A stretch of DNA of 52,476 bases from Rhodospirillales bacterium (GCA_014859895.1 JACZKS010000192.1:1-52476); one strand, 5' to 3'. Shown: positions 33,048 through 42,538, numbered from the stretch's first letter. Notes: a model not told the origin generated them from the letters alone. Translations and numbers: made by a program.

Positions 33048-34241
33048 ATGACCTGTTCCATCGATGCCCTCGAACGCCGCGTGGGCGAGATCGTGGCCGA
33101 AATCGAGGGCCGCCTCGTCGCTACCCGCCGCACCCTGCATGCCAATCCCGAACTGGCGTTCGCGGAGCACGAAACCGCCGCCCTGGTGGCCTCGTTTCTT
33201 GCCGATCTCGGTATCGAATATCGGGCCGGTATCGGTAAGACCGGCATCGCCGCCCTGATCGGTTCCGGTCCCGGCCGGACCGTCGGCATCCGCGGCGACA
33301 TGGACGCCCTGCCCATCGAGGAGCGCTCCGGCGCGCCCTATGCGTCGCACCGGCCGGGCGTCATGCATGCCTGTGGCCACGATGCCCATACGGCGATTGC
33401 CTTGGGTGTCGCTGCGGTCATGGCCCGTCTGGGCGACGACTTGCCGGGGCGGGCCATGATGATCTTCCAGCCGGCCGAGGAAAGCCTGAACGGCGCCCGG
33501 GCGATGCTGGCCGACGGTCTGTTCGACGGCATCAAGCCCGACGTCATGCTGGGTTACCACAACTGGCCGCTTCTGCCCGCCGGCACCGTCGGCTGGCACC
33601 CCGACGTGGCCTTCGCCTCGTCCGACGGTTTCGATGTGACGATCACCGGCAAGTCGGGCCATGGAGCCCACCCCCATCTGGCCGTCGATCCGGTCGTTGC
33701 CATGGCGCATTTCATCAACGAGATCCAGATGATCGTCAGCCGCGAGATTGCCCCGTTGGCGGCGGCCGTGGTCACGGTCGGCCGGGTCCAGGGCGGCACC
33801 GCCCGCAACCAGATCCCTGATTCGGTCCACCTCGAGGGGACCATCCGGACCCTGCATCCGGAAACGCGCGATCACGTGATGGCGGCCCTTGAACGCGTCG
33901 CACGCGGCACCGCCGAGGGGCATCGCGTCGCCTGTGAGGTGACGTTCGTTCCCGGCGTTGCGGTGGTGCGCAACGATCCTGCCGTGCTGCCCGTCGTACT
34001 GGCGGCGGCGCGGGACCGGCTGGGCGAGGAGCGGGTTATCTGCCTGCCGCAGGGTTCCATGGGCAGCGAGGATTTCGCCGAATACTCAAGCCGGGTACCG
34101 GCCGCCCATCTGCGGCTGGGATCGAAACGGGAGGGCCTGGATACCATGCTGCACCGCAGCGACTTCGATCTCGACGAAGGTTGTATCGCCGTCGGCGCCG
34201 CGGTGATGAGCGCCGCTGCGCTCCGGCTGATGACGGCCTGA
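33048..34241 (+). CDS. M20-family amidohydrolase/aminoacylase
   Basis: 397 residues from ATG 33048 (weak ribosome site GAAAG); the frame is open further upstream into the hairpin but no better start exists. Motifs of M20D amidohydrolases (hippurate hydrolase, N-acyl-amino-acid hydrolase): GIRGDMDALPIEE, MHACGHDAHTAIALG with metal Cys/His, IFQPAEESLNGAR with the catalytic and metal Glu pair, SGHGAHPHLAVDP and GSMGSEDFAEY. It hydrolyses an N-acyl or related amide in the cytoplasm. As the last gene of the TRAP/creatininase operon it probably works on the product of the creatininase-family enzyme. Confidence 0.92.
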   Translation: MTCSIDALERRVGEIVAEIEGRLVATRRTLHANPELAFAEHETAALVASFLADLGIEYRAGIGKTGIAALIGSGPGRTVGIRGDMDALPIEERSGAPYASHRPGVMHACGHDAHTAIALGVAAVMARLGDDLPGRAMMIFQPAEESLNGARAMLADGLFDGIKPDVMLGYHNWPLLPAGTVGWHPDVAFASSDGFDVTITGKSGHGAHPHLAVDPVVAMAHFINEIQMIVSREIAPLAAAVVTVGRVQGGTARNQIPDSVHLEGTIRTLHPETRDHVMAALERVARGTAEGHRVACEVTFVPGVAVVRNDPAVLPVVLAAARDRLGEERVICLPQGSMGSEDFAEYSSRVPAAHLRLGSKREGLDTMLHRSDFDLDEGCIAVGAAVMSAAALRLMTA

Positions 34242-34339
34242 AGGCGGGGCACCCACGTTACGCACACTCTCCACCGGCCTCCGAAGCAGACGCATCCCTG
34301 CCGCCTCGTCGTCGCAACTCAACTTGCCACCCCGGTTCC

Positions 34340-34687
34340 TCAGCCGTAGCTGGCGTAGCCGATCGGCGGCCTATAGCCCGACATCACCGATCCCGCCCGT
34401 ACCATCGCCCGCTCGCCTTCGTGACGAGTGATCAGCAGGGTGGTTTTCAGGCGGGCATTGGCCCCTTCGCCGGCCAAGATCATCAGGCAGGCCTCGCAGC
34501 TTTCGGTGTCGGGGAACTCGACGATGGCCATGCCGTCGAATTCGCCGATCGAGTAATAGAAGTCATGGAGCTGTCCACCGAACGCCGCCACCGCCTTGTC
34601 CAACTCGGTAGCCCGGTCGTGAGGCGTTTCGACCAGGGCTTTGACCTGGGGGTCCTTGTAGGTCCACTGGATGAGATAGTAGGTCAT
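34340..34687 (-). CDS. GYD domain protein
   Basis: 115 residues from ATG 34687 with GGGAGGATC upstream. The sequence MTYYLIQWTYKDPQVKALVE, GGQLHDFYYSIGEFDGMAI and VEFPDTESCEACLMILAGEG fits the GYD family, small ferredoxin-like-fold proteins of unknown role. It stands alone between the M20 gene (convergent) and the histidine kinase (divergent). Confidence 0.78.
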   Translation of the reverse strand: MTYYLIQWTYKDPQVKALVETPHDRATELDKAVAAFGGQLHDFYYSIGEFDGMAIVEFPDTESCEACLMILAGEGANARLKTTLLITRHEGERAMVRAGSVMSGYRPPIGYASYG

Positions 34688-34985
34688 GGCGATCCTCCCG
34701 CAACATTGCATTGGCCAGGATCTGCTCGCACATCATTATACGCCTAACGGACCGTCGAGGGCAGTCCGGACGGCTGGACGGGGCAGGAAATCTTTCGGCC
34801 TTGCTTCATCATGGGCTGCATTCGAAGGCCGGATTCGCTTTCGAGTTCGATCCCGCGCGTTTTCCTGGTAAAATTTCATCCGTGCACGATGGGGAATAGT
34901 GACTTCGGGAGGAGACAGTGCGGCGTCCGTGCGAACCACGGCGGGCGGCGCGTTGCATCGCCGGAACGCCTGTCGGAGGACGCCA

Positions 34986-37553
34986 ATGAGGACGAGCGAG
35001 GACGTGAGCGAACTCGAGCGGCGGGTCGAGGAAAGGACCGCCGCGCTGACCCGCGAGGTCGCCGAACGCAAGGAGATCGAGTCCGAGCTTCGGCGGCGGG
35101 ACGCCGTTCAGCGAATTCTCACCGAAACGACAGCCCGGCTGTTCGCGGCGTCCGACTGGACAGCCATCGTCGGCGACGTCCTGCGTGCGGTCGGCGAGGC
35201 AGTGGCTGCCGATCGCGTCCATGTCCTCGAGCGTGGTCGTCGTTCGAACGGAAACTTGGTCGGCCGGCTGCGGTTCGAATGGACAGCACCCGGGGTTGCC
35301 GGGCAGATCGACAATCCCTTGGTACGCGAGCTTCCGCTCGATACCCCGTCGACCGAACGCTGGGTCGGGGTCCTCGACAGGGGCGAGACCCTGCACGCCC
35401 TGGCCCGGGAGATGCCCGAGGCCGAGCGGGATCTGGCGGCGGCGCTCGACGTGCGGGCGGTCCTCATGGTGCCGATCCCGATCGATGAGACGTGGTGGGG
35501 CGCCATCGGCTTCGTCGAAGCCCGTGCCGAGCGGACGTGGAACGACATCGACGTCCAGGCGCTGCGGGTGGTGGCCGGCGCGCTGGGCACCGCGATCCGA
35601 CGGGCCCGCGACGAGAAAGCCCTGCGCGACAGCGGAGAACGGCTTCGGGGCGCCGTGGAGAGCCTGCAGGAGGAATTCGCCCTGTTTGACGCCGAGGATC
35701 GATTGGTGCTGTGCAACAGCGCTTTCCGGCGACGTCATCCGGCGGCCGATCGGGCCATCGAGGAGGGGTGGCACTACGAAACGCTGTTGCGCGCCGACGT
35801 CGAGGCCGGCCTCCTGGCGGAGGCGGTGGGGCGGGAGGAAGCGTTCGTTGAAGAGCGGCTCGACCGTCACCGCAATCCGCAAGGGTCGATCCTGCGCACC
35901 TTCGCCGACGGCTCAGTGTCGCTGATCAAGGAAAGCCGGACGGCGGAAGGGGGAATCGCCCTGACCTTCGCCGACGTCACCCAATTGCAGCGGACGAACG
36001 CCGCCCTGGAGGCCGCCAAGACCGAAGCCGAGACGGCGCGGGCCCTTTTGCAGGATGCCCTGGAAAGCACCACCGAAGCCTTCGCCCTTTATGACAGCGA
36101 GGGCCGGCTGGAGATCTTCAATAGGGCCTACCGGGATCTTTACCGGCATTCGCCGGAGTTGCTGAAGCCTGGCGTCAACTTCGAGACGATCCTGCGCGAT
36201 CGCCTTCGGCAAGGCATGGTTCCCGACCTGGAAGGCGACGGCGAGGCGTGGGTCCGGTGGCGGCTTCAAACCTTCTTCCGGGCTTCGGGGTCCGTCGAGC
36301 GGGCCTTTCCCGGGGGCACCTGGTGGAAGGTAAACGAGCAGCGCACCGCCAACGGCGGCATCGCGCAGATCGCCAGCGACATCACCGCCATCAAGGCCCG
36401 CGAGGAAGCCCTGGCGGCGGCGAAGACCGAGGCGGAAACCTCCAAGGCTCTGCTGCAGGACGCACTGGCCAGCCTGTCGGATTCTTTCGCACTGTTCGAC
36501 AGCCACGGCCGGCTGGTCGCCTTCAATCGGGCCTGGGAAACCCTGTTCGCCGAGTCGGCCGACCTGCTTCGGGTGGGCGACACCTACGAAGACATTCTGC
36601 GCGAACGCGGCCGGCGGGGCCTGATCCATGATTTCCCCGACGACCCGGATGGCTGGATGCGCTGGCGAATGGATATCTTCTGGAATGAGCGGGGACCGAT
36701 CGAACGGATATTCCCGAACGGGCGCTGGTGGCGGTTCATCGAAAAGCGTACCTCCGACGGCGGCGTTGCCCAGATCGCCACCGAGATAACCGCTATCAAG
36801 GCCCGCGAGGAGGCCACCCAGCGATTGCAGGACCAACTGGCCCATGTGACGCGGGTCAGCACCATGGGACAAATGGCGACTGGGTTCGCCCACGAGTTGA
36901 ACCAGCCGCTGACCGCCATCGCCAACTATGCCCAGGGGTGCCTGCGCCGTCACCGCTCGGGGGCCATTTCCGCCGACGATTTCGTGCGCGTCACCGAACT
37001 GATCGTGGCCCAGGCCCATCGGTCCGGCGACATCATCCGGCGAATCCGCCGGTTCGTACAAAAGGAGCCGCAAGACGTCCGCCCCGTCGACGTCAACGCG
37101 GCGATCCGCGAGGCCGTGGGACTGGTCGGCGGCGAGGCGCTACGCCATGACGTCGATATCCGGCTCGACCTTGCCGACAACCTGCCGGCGGCCGAGGCCG
37201 ATCCCATCCAACTCCAGCAGGTAATTCTCAATCTTGCCCGCAATGCCATCGAAGCGATCGGCGAATCGGGCGGGCAGGCGGGACGGCTTCGCCTGGCCAC
37301 GCGCCTCTTCCCGCCGCAACAGGTCGAGGTCCTGGTGACCGATAGCGGGCCGGGAATGGACGCCGCCGTGCAAAAAAGCATCTTCGATCCGTTCTACACC
37401 ACCAAGGCCAGCGGCATGGGCATGGGACTGCCGATCTGCCGGTCGATCGCCGAATCTTTCGGTGGCCAGTTGGTTCTTCAGGGGAGCCGGCCGGGTGAGA
37501 CGATCTTCCGGATAGTACTCAAGGTCGCCGACGAGGCGACCGCGGCGGCTTGA
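34986..37553 (+). CDS. Soluble hybrid-sensor histidine kinase: GAF, three PAS, HisKA, HATPase
   Basis: 855 residues from ATG 34986 with GGAGGA upstream; a GTG at 34899 is a weaker option. Order: coiled coil 5-40 (SELERRVEERTAALTREVAE), GAF-like domain about 40-210, PAS about 220-340, two near-identical PAS modules about 350-480 and 485-620 (each LLQDALxS...FALxDSxGRL, ending ITAIKAREEA), HisKA with His636 in GFAHELNQPLTAI, and HATPase about 730-845 (NLARNAIEAIGESGG, DSGPGM, GMGMGLPICRSI). No membrane segment, so it senses an internal signal, as FixL/TodS-like kinases do. No response regulator adjoins it. Confidence 0.92.
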   Translation: MRTSEDVSELERRVEERTAALTREVAERKEIESELRRRDAVQRILTETTARLFAASDWTAIVGDVLRAVGEAVAADRVHVLERGRRSNGNLVGRLRFEWTAPGVAGQIDNPLVRELPLDTPSTERWVGVLDRGETLHALAREMPEAERDLAAALDVRAVLMVPIPIDETWWGAIGFVEARAERTWNDIDVQALRVVAGALGTAIRRARDEKALRDSGERLRGAVESLQEEFALFDAEDRLVLCNSAFRRRHPAADRAIEEGWHYETLLRADVEAGLLAEAVGREEAFVEERLDRHRNPQGSILRTFADGSVSLIKESRTAEGGIALTFADVTQLQRTNAALEAAKTEAETARALLQDALESTTEAFALYDSEGRLEIFNRAYRDLYRHSPELLKPGVNFETILRDRLRQGMVPDLEGDGEAWVRWRLQTFFRASGSVERAFPGGTWWKVNEQRTANGGIAQIASDITAIKAREEALAAAKTEAETSKALLQDALASLSDSFALFDSHGRLVAFNRAWETLFAESADLLRVGDTYEDILRERGRRGLIHDFPDDPDGWMRWRMDIFWNERGPIERIFPNGRWWRFIEKRTSDGGVAQIATEITAIKAREEATQRLQDQLAHVTRVSTMGQMATGFAHELNQPLTAIANYAQGCLRRHRSGAISADDFVRVTELIVAQAHRSGDIIRRIRRFVQKEPQDVRPVDVNAAIREAVGLVGGEALRHDVDIRLDLADNLPAAEADPIQLQQVILNLARNAIEAIGESGGQAGRLRLATRLFPPQQVEVLVTDSGPGMDAAVQKSIFDPFYTTKASGMGMGLPICRSIAESFGGQLVLQGSRPGETIFRIVLKVADEATAAA

Positions 37554-37632
37554 CGGCCGGTTTGACGGCGATGGGCGTTTTCCCCATGATCGGCCGGGGC
37601 GCCGTCCGGGCGCCGTGGGTCGGATGGATGTC

Positions 37633-38106
37633 ATGGGCAAGGAAATCGAGCGGAAGTTCCTGGTGGTCGGCGACGCCTGGCGGGACCTGGTTCCCGGCAT
37701 CCGCTACCGTCAGGGATACTTGTCGACGGTGAAGGAACGGACCGTTCGCGTGCGCATCGCCGGTGAGCGGGCCTTTCTGACCGTCAAGGGCCTTTCGGTC
37801 GGGGCGGTGCGGGCCGAGTTCGAATACGCCATCCCGCTGGCCGATGCGGACGAGATGCTGGATGCCCTATGCGAGCGGCCGATCGTCGAGAAGACGCGCT
37901 ATCGTATTCCCTTCGCCGGCCTGATTTGGGAAGTCGACGAGTTCGGTGGCGCCAACGCCGGGCTGATCGTCGCTGAGGTCGAGCTTGCCGAAGAGGCACA
38001 GACTTTCGCCCGCCCCAACTGGATCGGCCGCGAAGTGACCGGCGAACCCGGCTATTTCAACGCCAATCTGGTGGCCCGGCCCTATTCCACGTGGAAGAAC
38101 CGATAG
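37633..38106 (+). CDS. CYTH-domain triphosphatase
   Basis: 157 residues from ATG 37633 (ATG 37624 also possible). The CYTH signature GKEIERKFLV starts the protein and alternating charged beta strands follow: KERTVRVRIAGERAFLTVKG, RAEFEYAIPLAD, VEKTRYRIPFAGLIWEVDEF. Bacterial members hydrolyse inorganic triphosphate in a beta-tunnel with metal ions. The last 25 nt overlap, on the opposite strand, the 3' end of a phosphate permease gene. Its place beside phosphate transport genes suits a role in phosphate or polyphosphate turnover, though this is inference. Confidence 0.88.
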   Translation: MGKEIERKFLVVGDAWRDLVPGIRYRQGYLSTVKERTVRVRIAGERAFLTVKGLSVGAVRAEFEYAIPLADADEMLDALCERPIVEKTRYRIPFAGLIWEVDEFGGANAGLIVAEVELAEEAQTFARPNWIGREVTGEPGYFNANLVARPYSTWKNR

Positions 38107-39563
38107 ACGAAGTCGAGCTGCTGACGGATGCGCTTGTTGTCGAGCTTGGTAAGCTTCGTCTCCTTGACCGTCCGCCATTCCGGACTCAGCGCGGCCAGGG
38201 CCTCGGCGACCTGCCACTTGTGACGGAAGCTTCGTCCGCCGAGTGCCGTCACCGCCTTCGCCTGCCCTTCGCTCAGACCGTCGGGTTTGAAGGCCGCCAG
38301 CTTGAGGGGAGCGAAGGAGACGCGAAAGACGCGCGTGGTGTCCAGCACGGCAGCTTCCCTGTCCTTGGTGAGATCGAGGCGGGCTCGCAGGGCGTCTCGC
38401 AGGCGGATCGCCGAGGGAAACTCCTCGCCGACAACGTCGTTCAGCGAGCCGGTCGCGATGCCCTGCGCAGCCAAGCGATCGACGACGGTTTGCGACAGGC
38501 TGTAGCCGGTTTCGGTGGAGACCTTTTGGTTGAAGACGTTTTGCAGGAAGAAGAGTGAAACGAAACAGATCAGGGCGGCAAGGATCGGCGTTGTCACCCA
38601 GCCGAGTCCAATGTGACCCAGGACCCGCCAGTGGATGTTTCGGCCGCCGCGCAGCAGGCCGATGCCCAGCACGGCGCCGACGACCGCCTGCGAGCTGGAG
38701 ACCGGCACGAGGGGAATGGTCGGCAGGCCGGAGGTGGCAAGCAGATGCTCCAGCCCCTCGGAAGCGAACAGGAACAGCACGATCGAGTGGGCGATGACGA
38801 CCACCCAGGCCGACACCGGGGAAAGCGGTAGCAGCTCGGACCCCACCGTCAGCATGACGCGCTTGGAATAGGTGAAGACGCCGACGGCGATGGCGATGGC
38901 GCCCAACAGGAACAGCTGTTGCACGGAGGTGACGGTAAAGAGATCCTGAACCCTGAAGTCGGTGAACGGCGAGACCGGCACGAACACGCCCATGACGTTG
39001 GCGATGTTGTTGGCGCCCAGGCTGTAAGCGCCGAAGGCGCCGGCCAGGATCAGGGCAAGGCGGGTATAGGCGTCGAGCCGGAGCAGATGGAGCCGGGCAC
39101 GGCCCAGGACGAAGACGGTCAGCTTGAACAGCAGGGCGGCGATCAGGCCGGCCAGCAGCGGGCAGGCCACCCAGGTAGCCAGGATCTTGGTCAGTGCGGC
39201 GGCGTCGGTCACCGACTCGGTGAACCAGTTCCAGCCGATGATGGCCCCGACGATGGCCTGCGAGGTGGACACCGGCAGTCCGGCCTTGGTCATCCAGTAG
39301 ACGGTGAGCGCCGCCGCCAGGGCCGCCGCGAACGAGCCGGCCAAGGCATTGATCTCGCCCAGGCGCTCCAGCGTGTGGGCGGCGCCGGCGCCGCTGATCA
39401 CGGCGCCCAGAATGACGAAGAGGCTGCACACGGCGGCCGCCTTGGTGAAGCGCACCATGCCGGTGCCCACCGCGGTGCCGAAGACGTTGGCGGCGTCGTT
39501 GGCGCCGAGCGACCAGCCCAGGAACAGCCCGCTGGTCAGGAACAGGATAACGGCAACGTCCAC
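38082..39563 (-). CDS. PiT-family inorganic phosphate permease, copy with canonical motif
   Basis: 493 residues from a GTG at 39563 with GGAG upstream. Low-affinity, ion-coupled phosphate transporter of the inner membrane. About 10-12 membrane segments and the PiT signature in both halves: SLGANDAANVFGTAVGT near residue 20 and SLGANNIANVMGVFVPV in the middle. A long soluble part of about 130 residues near the C-terminus (DKEAAVLDTT to WRTVKETKLT) is atypical compared with short PiT proteins. It is 43 nt after a paralogue with which it is surely cotranscribed, with a DUF47 gene first. Confidence 0.94.
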   Translation of the reverse strand: MDVAVILFLTSGLFLGWSLGANDAANVFGTAVGTGMVRFTKAAAVCSLFVILGAVISGAGAAHTLERLGEINALAGSFAAALAAALTVYWMTKAGLPVSTSQAIVGAIIGWNWFTESVTDAAALTKILATWVACPLLAGLIAALLFKLTVFVLGRARLHLLRLDAYTRLALILAGAFGAYSLGANNIANVMGVFVPVSPFTDFRVQDLFTVTSVQQLFLLGAIAIAVGVFTYSKRVMLTVGSELLPLSPVSAWVVVIAHSIVLFLFASEGLEHLLATSGLPTIPLVPVSSSQAVVGAVLGIGLLRGGRNIHWRVLGHIGLGWVTTPILAALICFVSLFFLQNVFNQKVSTETGYSLSQTVVDRLAAQGIATGSLNDVVGEEFPSAIRLRDALRARLDLTKDREAAVLDTTRVFRVSFAPLKLAAFKPDGLSEGQAKAVTALGGRSFRHKWQVAEALAALSPEWRTVKETKLTKLDNKRIRQQLDFVYRFFHVE

Positions 39564-39606
39564 GGTTTAGGACTCCGATGATTCAACGGATTGCGCATGA
39601 GGCGGA

Positions 39607-41166
39607 TCATCCGCCTTGCTCCTTCTGGCGGGGCGCCGTTTCGGGCGTGCACGGGCAGGCGCCGGGTGCCGGTGCCGGCGCTGGCCGGTGTACGCCGAAC
39701 GTCTGGTAGATGAGCGCGAGGCCTTCCTCGATCTGGCGGTTGTGAAGCTTGTTGATCTTGGTGTCGGGCCGCAGCTTCCATTCCGCGCTCAGCCCGGCCA
39801 GCGCCTCGGCGACCGCCCACTTGGCGGGGAAGAGTTTGCCGGACAAGTCGCGCACGGCGTTTTGCTGGGCTGGCGTCAGCCACGGGATCGCGATGGTCGC
39901 CACTTTTTCCGGCTCGAAGTGAATGGGACTGACCTCGGCCAGGCGCAGCACCTCGCTCTCCTGTTCCTCGGTCAGGCGCACCTTCTGGCGGATGGCGTCG
40001 CGAAAGGCGACGGCGGAACGGAACGTCTTTTCCCCGAGGTCGGCCAACGGCGCCATCGGCAGGCCCGCCGCCGCCATCCGCTTCTCGACCGGAGGCGTGA
40101 TGGCGAAAGAAACTTGCTGATACACGGGGACCAGGAAAAGGTTCTGCATCACGAAAAGTCCGACGAAGCAGATCATCCCAGCCAGGATGGGACTGATCAG
40201 CCAGGCCAGGCCGATGCGACCCAGCGAACGCCACCGAATCTGGCGGCCTGAATGGTAGAGGCCGATGCCGATGACGGCGCCGATGACCACCACCGAACTC
40301 GACATCGGCACGAGCGGCAGGGTCGGCAGACCGCGGCTCGCCAAAAGGTGTTCCAGGCCTTCCGAGGAGAAGATGAAAAGGACGATGGAATGGGCCATGA
40401 CAATGATCCACGCCGCCAGCGGCGACATGTCGAGCAGTTCGGAGCCGATGGTGTGGACAACCCGGCGCGAATAGGTGAGCACGCCGACGGCGATGGCGAT
40501 GCCGCCGAGAAGGAACAGCAGCTCGACCGGGCTAAGGGAAAACAGGTTGCCCACCGAGAAACTCGAGAACGGCGTCACCGGCACGAACACGCCCATGACA
40601 TTGGCGATGTTGTTGGCGCCCAGGCTGTAGGCGCCAAAGGCGCCGGCGACCCACAGCCCGATGCGGGTGTAGGCGTCGGCGCGCAGCAGGTGCGGACGAT
40701 AGCATCGCTTCACCCCGGCCATGACCTTCAGTAGCAGAATGGCGACTACGGCGGCAATGACCGGCCCGGCGATCCAGGCCAGAACGATCTCCGTCAGGGT
40801 CTGCGGATCGGTGACCGAGGCGGTGAAGACGTTCCAGCCGATGATCGCCCCGACGATGGCCTGGGTGGTTGGAACGGGAAGTCCCAGTCGGGTCATCCAG
40901 AACATGACGATGGCGGCGGCAAGCGCCACCGTGAAGGCGCCGCCGATGGCATTGACGGCGCCAAGTTTGCCCAACGTGGCCGACGGACCGGCCCCGCTGA
41001 TTACGGCACCCAGCGCCACGAAGATGGCGCACGTCACGGCTGCCGTCGCCCACGAAATCATCCGCGTGCCGATGGCGGTGCCGAAAACGTTGGCCAAATG
41101 GTTGGCGCCAAGCGTCCAGCCAAGGAACAGACCGCTGGTCAGGAACAGGGGAACCGAGATGTCCAT
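39607..41166 (-). CDS. PiT-family inorganic phosphate permease, paralogue with altered motif
   Basis: 519 residues. Same architecture as the downstream copy, with which it shares roughly half its residues by eye, for example SLGANNIANVMGVFVPVTPF. In the first signature the conserved GAND reads GANHLANVFGTAIGT: Asp23 is His. This Asp helps bind the sodium or metal phosphate complex in PiT proteins, so the ion or substrate may differ. It ends with a Pro-rich tail (PAPAPAPGACPC). It lies 19 nt after the DUF47 gene and before the canonical copy. Confidence 0.92.
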   Translation of the reverse strand: MDISVPLFLTSGLFLGWTLGANHLANVFGTAIGTRMISWATAAVTCAIFVALGAVISGAGPSATLGKLGAVNAIGGAFTVALAAAIVMFWMTRLGLPVPTTQAIVGAIIGWNVFTASVTDPQTLTEIVLAWIAGPVIAAVVAILLLKVMAGVKRCYRPHLLRADAYTRIGLWVAGAFGAYSLGANNIANVMGVFVPVTPFSSFSVGNLFSLSPVELLFLLGGIAIAVGVLTYSRRVVHTIGSELLDMSPLAAWIIVMAHSIVLFIFSSEGLEHLLASRGLPTLPLVPMSSSVVVIGAVIGIGLYHSGRQIRWRSLGRIGLAWLISPILAGMICFVGLFVMQNLFLVPVYQQVSFAITPPVEKRMAAAGLPMAPLADLGEKTFRSAVAFRDAIRQKVRLTEEQESEVLRLAEVSPIHFEPEKVATIAIPWLTPAQQNAVRDLSGKLFPAKWAVAEALAGLSAEWKLRPDTKINKLHNRQIEEGLALIYQTFGVHRPAPAPAPGACPCTPETAPRQKEQGG

Positions 41167-41185
41167 CGGCCGTCCCCAGCGGACC

Positions 41186-41848
41186 TCACAGGCTCCGCTT
41201 GATGGTAAAGATGGCCAACTCGTCGGCCACGTCTTCTGCTGCGTTGGCGGCCTCGTCGACCCGCTCGGTGAAGTAGCGCAGGTGCAGCTTGCGTTCGAGC
41301 GGCAGGTCCGAATCGAATATGGCGGTTTTCAGCTTGGTGCAGATCTTGTCGGCCTCGGTCTCATAGAAGATGACTTTGTGGTTGTGATCGCGCACCGCCT
41401 CGATATTGCGGAAGAAGGCGCGCGCCGCCATCACCAGGGAATCGGAACAGATGACGGCGGTTTCGCCTAGGCTGATGAAATCGCGCTTGAAATGCTCGGG
41501 GATGTCGGGCTTCTCGATGGAAAATCGGTAGCAGTTGTTCTGGAAGATGCCGGTCAGCCGGTCCATGTGTTCGAGCAGGCTCAAGACGTCGGCCCGAAGG
41601 TCGGGAATCAGCGTCTGCTCGTAAAGCTGGGCCTCCACGGAGCGCCGCAATTCGTCGGCTCGCGACTCGGTTTCGGCGACGTCGCGCAGGGTCTCGTCGA
41701 ACTCCTCGGAGACGCCGTCGGACATGTAGATCTTCAGCGCGCGCAGGAATAGAAGGCCGGCTTCCGATACGGAATCGAGAAACTCCTCGATCTGGCGCTC
41801 CAGCGCCCGCGTCCGGCCGAACAGGGCGGTTTTTCGGCTTAATGCCAT
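41186..41848 (-). CDS. DUF47 family (PhoU-like) PiT accessory protein
   Basis: 220 residues from ATG 41848 with AAAGAGGTG upstream. All-helical, with the DUF47 pattern LFLRALKIYMSDG, ETESRADELRRSVEAQLYEQ, and a C-terminal helix TERVDEAANAAEDVADELAI. Family members accompany PiT permeases and likely gate or regulate them, as PhoU does for Pst. First gene of a three-gene minus-strand operon. The following upstream gap 41849-42149 holds a candidate promoter and an AT-rich stretch near 42051-42073. Confidence 0.9.
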   Translation of the reverse strand: MALSRKTALFGRTRALERQIEEFLDSVSEAGLLFLRALKIYMSDGVSEEFDETLRDVAETESRADELRRSVEAQLYEQTLIPDLRADVLSLLEHMDRLTGIFQNNCYRFSIEKPDIPEHFKRDFISLGETAVICSDSLVMAARAFFRNIEAVRDHNHKVIFYETEADKICTKLKTAIFDSDLPLERKLHLRYFTERVDEAANAAEDVADELAIFTIKRSL

Positions 41849-42022
41849 CGAAACACCTCTTTCCCCAGCAAATGCCCCAGGAGGGCGCAACACCATCAGG
41901 AAACGATTTGGCCTGGTGCGACATCGTGTCCGACTTGCGGGGCCCAAACAAACTGGGGGCCGGGGCGTCCTTGTGAAGCCGCCGGCCCTGGTGCGCGGGC
42001 TCCGCCCGCCATTCCCAAAAAA

Positions 42023-42051
42023 ACGGTAGAAAGAGGGGGGAGGGGTGTCAA
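42023..42051 (-). promoter_or_regulatory. Candidate promoter of the DUF47-PiT operon
   Basis: On the minus strand TTGACA (42051-42046), 17-base spacer, TACCGT (42028-42023). The first element is perfect, the second weak. It lies 175 nt before the DUF47 start. No Pho-box-like TGTCAT pair is present here. Confidence 0.4.
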
Positions 42052-42149
42052 CACTAATTGATATAATTTATAAGAATGGGCGATCTCCGCCTCGGCCGAG
42101 CAATGGGAAGTTCGTCCGCCTTGGGCGACAAGGATGGCGTGGAGCCGGT

Positions 42150-42356
42150 TCAATCGTCCTTCTTGACGATCCGCCGGGCGATTCGCAGGCTGCGCGCGCC
42201 TGAACGGATGGATTCGTAAAGGACCGATTCCGTATCGCCGGGGTCCTCGGTCAATTCGAGAAGCCGCTTCAAATCCGGGTTGATGCGCTTGAGGATCTCG
42301 CGGATTTCCTTCTCCGGTTTGACCTTTTCCTTGGAGGCGGGTTTGTCGGCGTTCAT
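42150..42356 (-). CDS. Small hypothetical protein
   Basis: 68 residues from ATG 42356. Highly charged, helix-forming: KPASKEKVKPEKEIREILKR, INPDLKRLLELTEDPGDTES, SGARSLRIARRIVKKDD. No family recognised and the ribosome site is poor. It stands alone between two divergent units. The residue pattern looks like a real soluble protein, but it could be chance. Confidence 0.45.
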   Translation of the reverse strand: MNADKPASKEKVKPEKEIREILKRINPDLKRLLELTEDPGDTESVLYESIRSGARSLRIARRIVKKDD

Positions 42357-42538
42357 GGGTGCGGCTTTCTGGCTGTTGCGGGGGGAAGTAAATCTTGGAT
42401 TGTCCAGGAAGTCAAACGGTCGCTGCAACCCATGGGTTGCCGACTATCTCGGCGGTCGGCATGCCGGTGCCGGCTTTTGTCCGGTAATCGGCAGCAATGA
42501 GCCCTCGGATTACTCTGCGTGTGTCACAAAAGGGTAAC

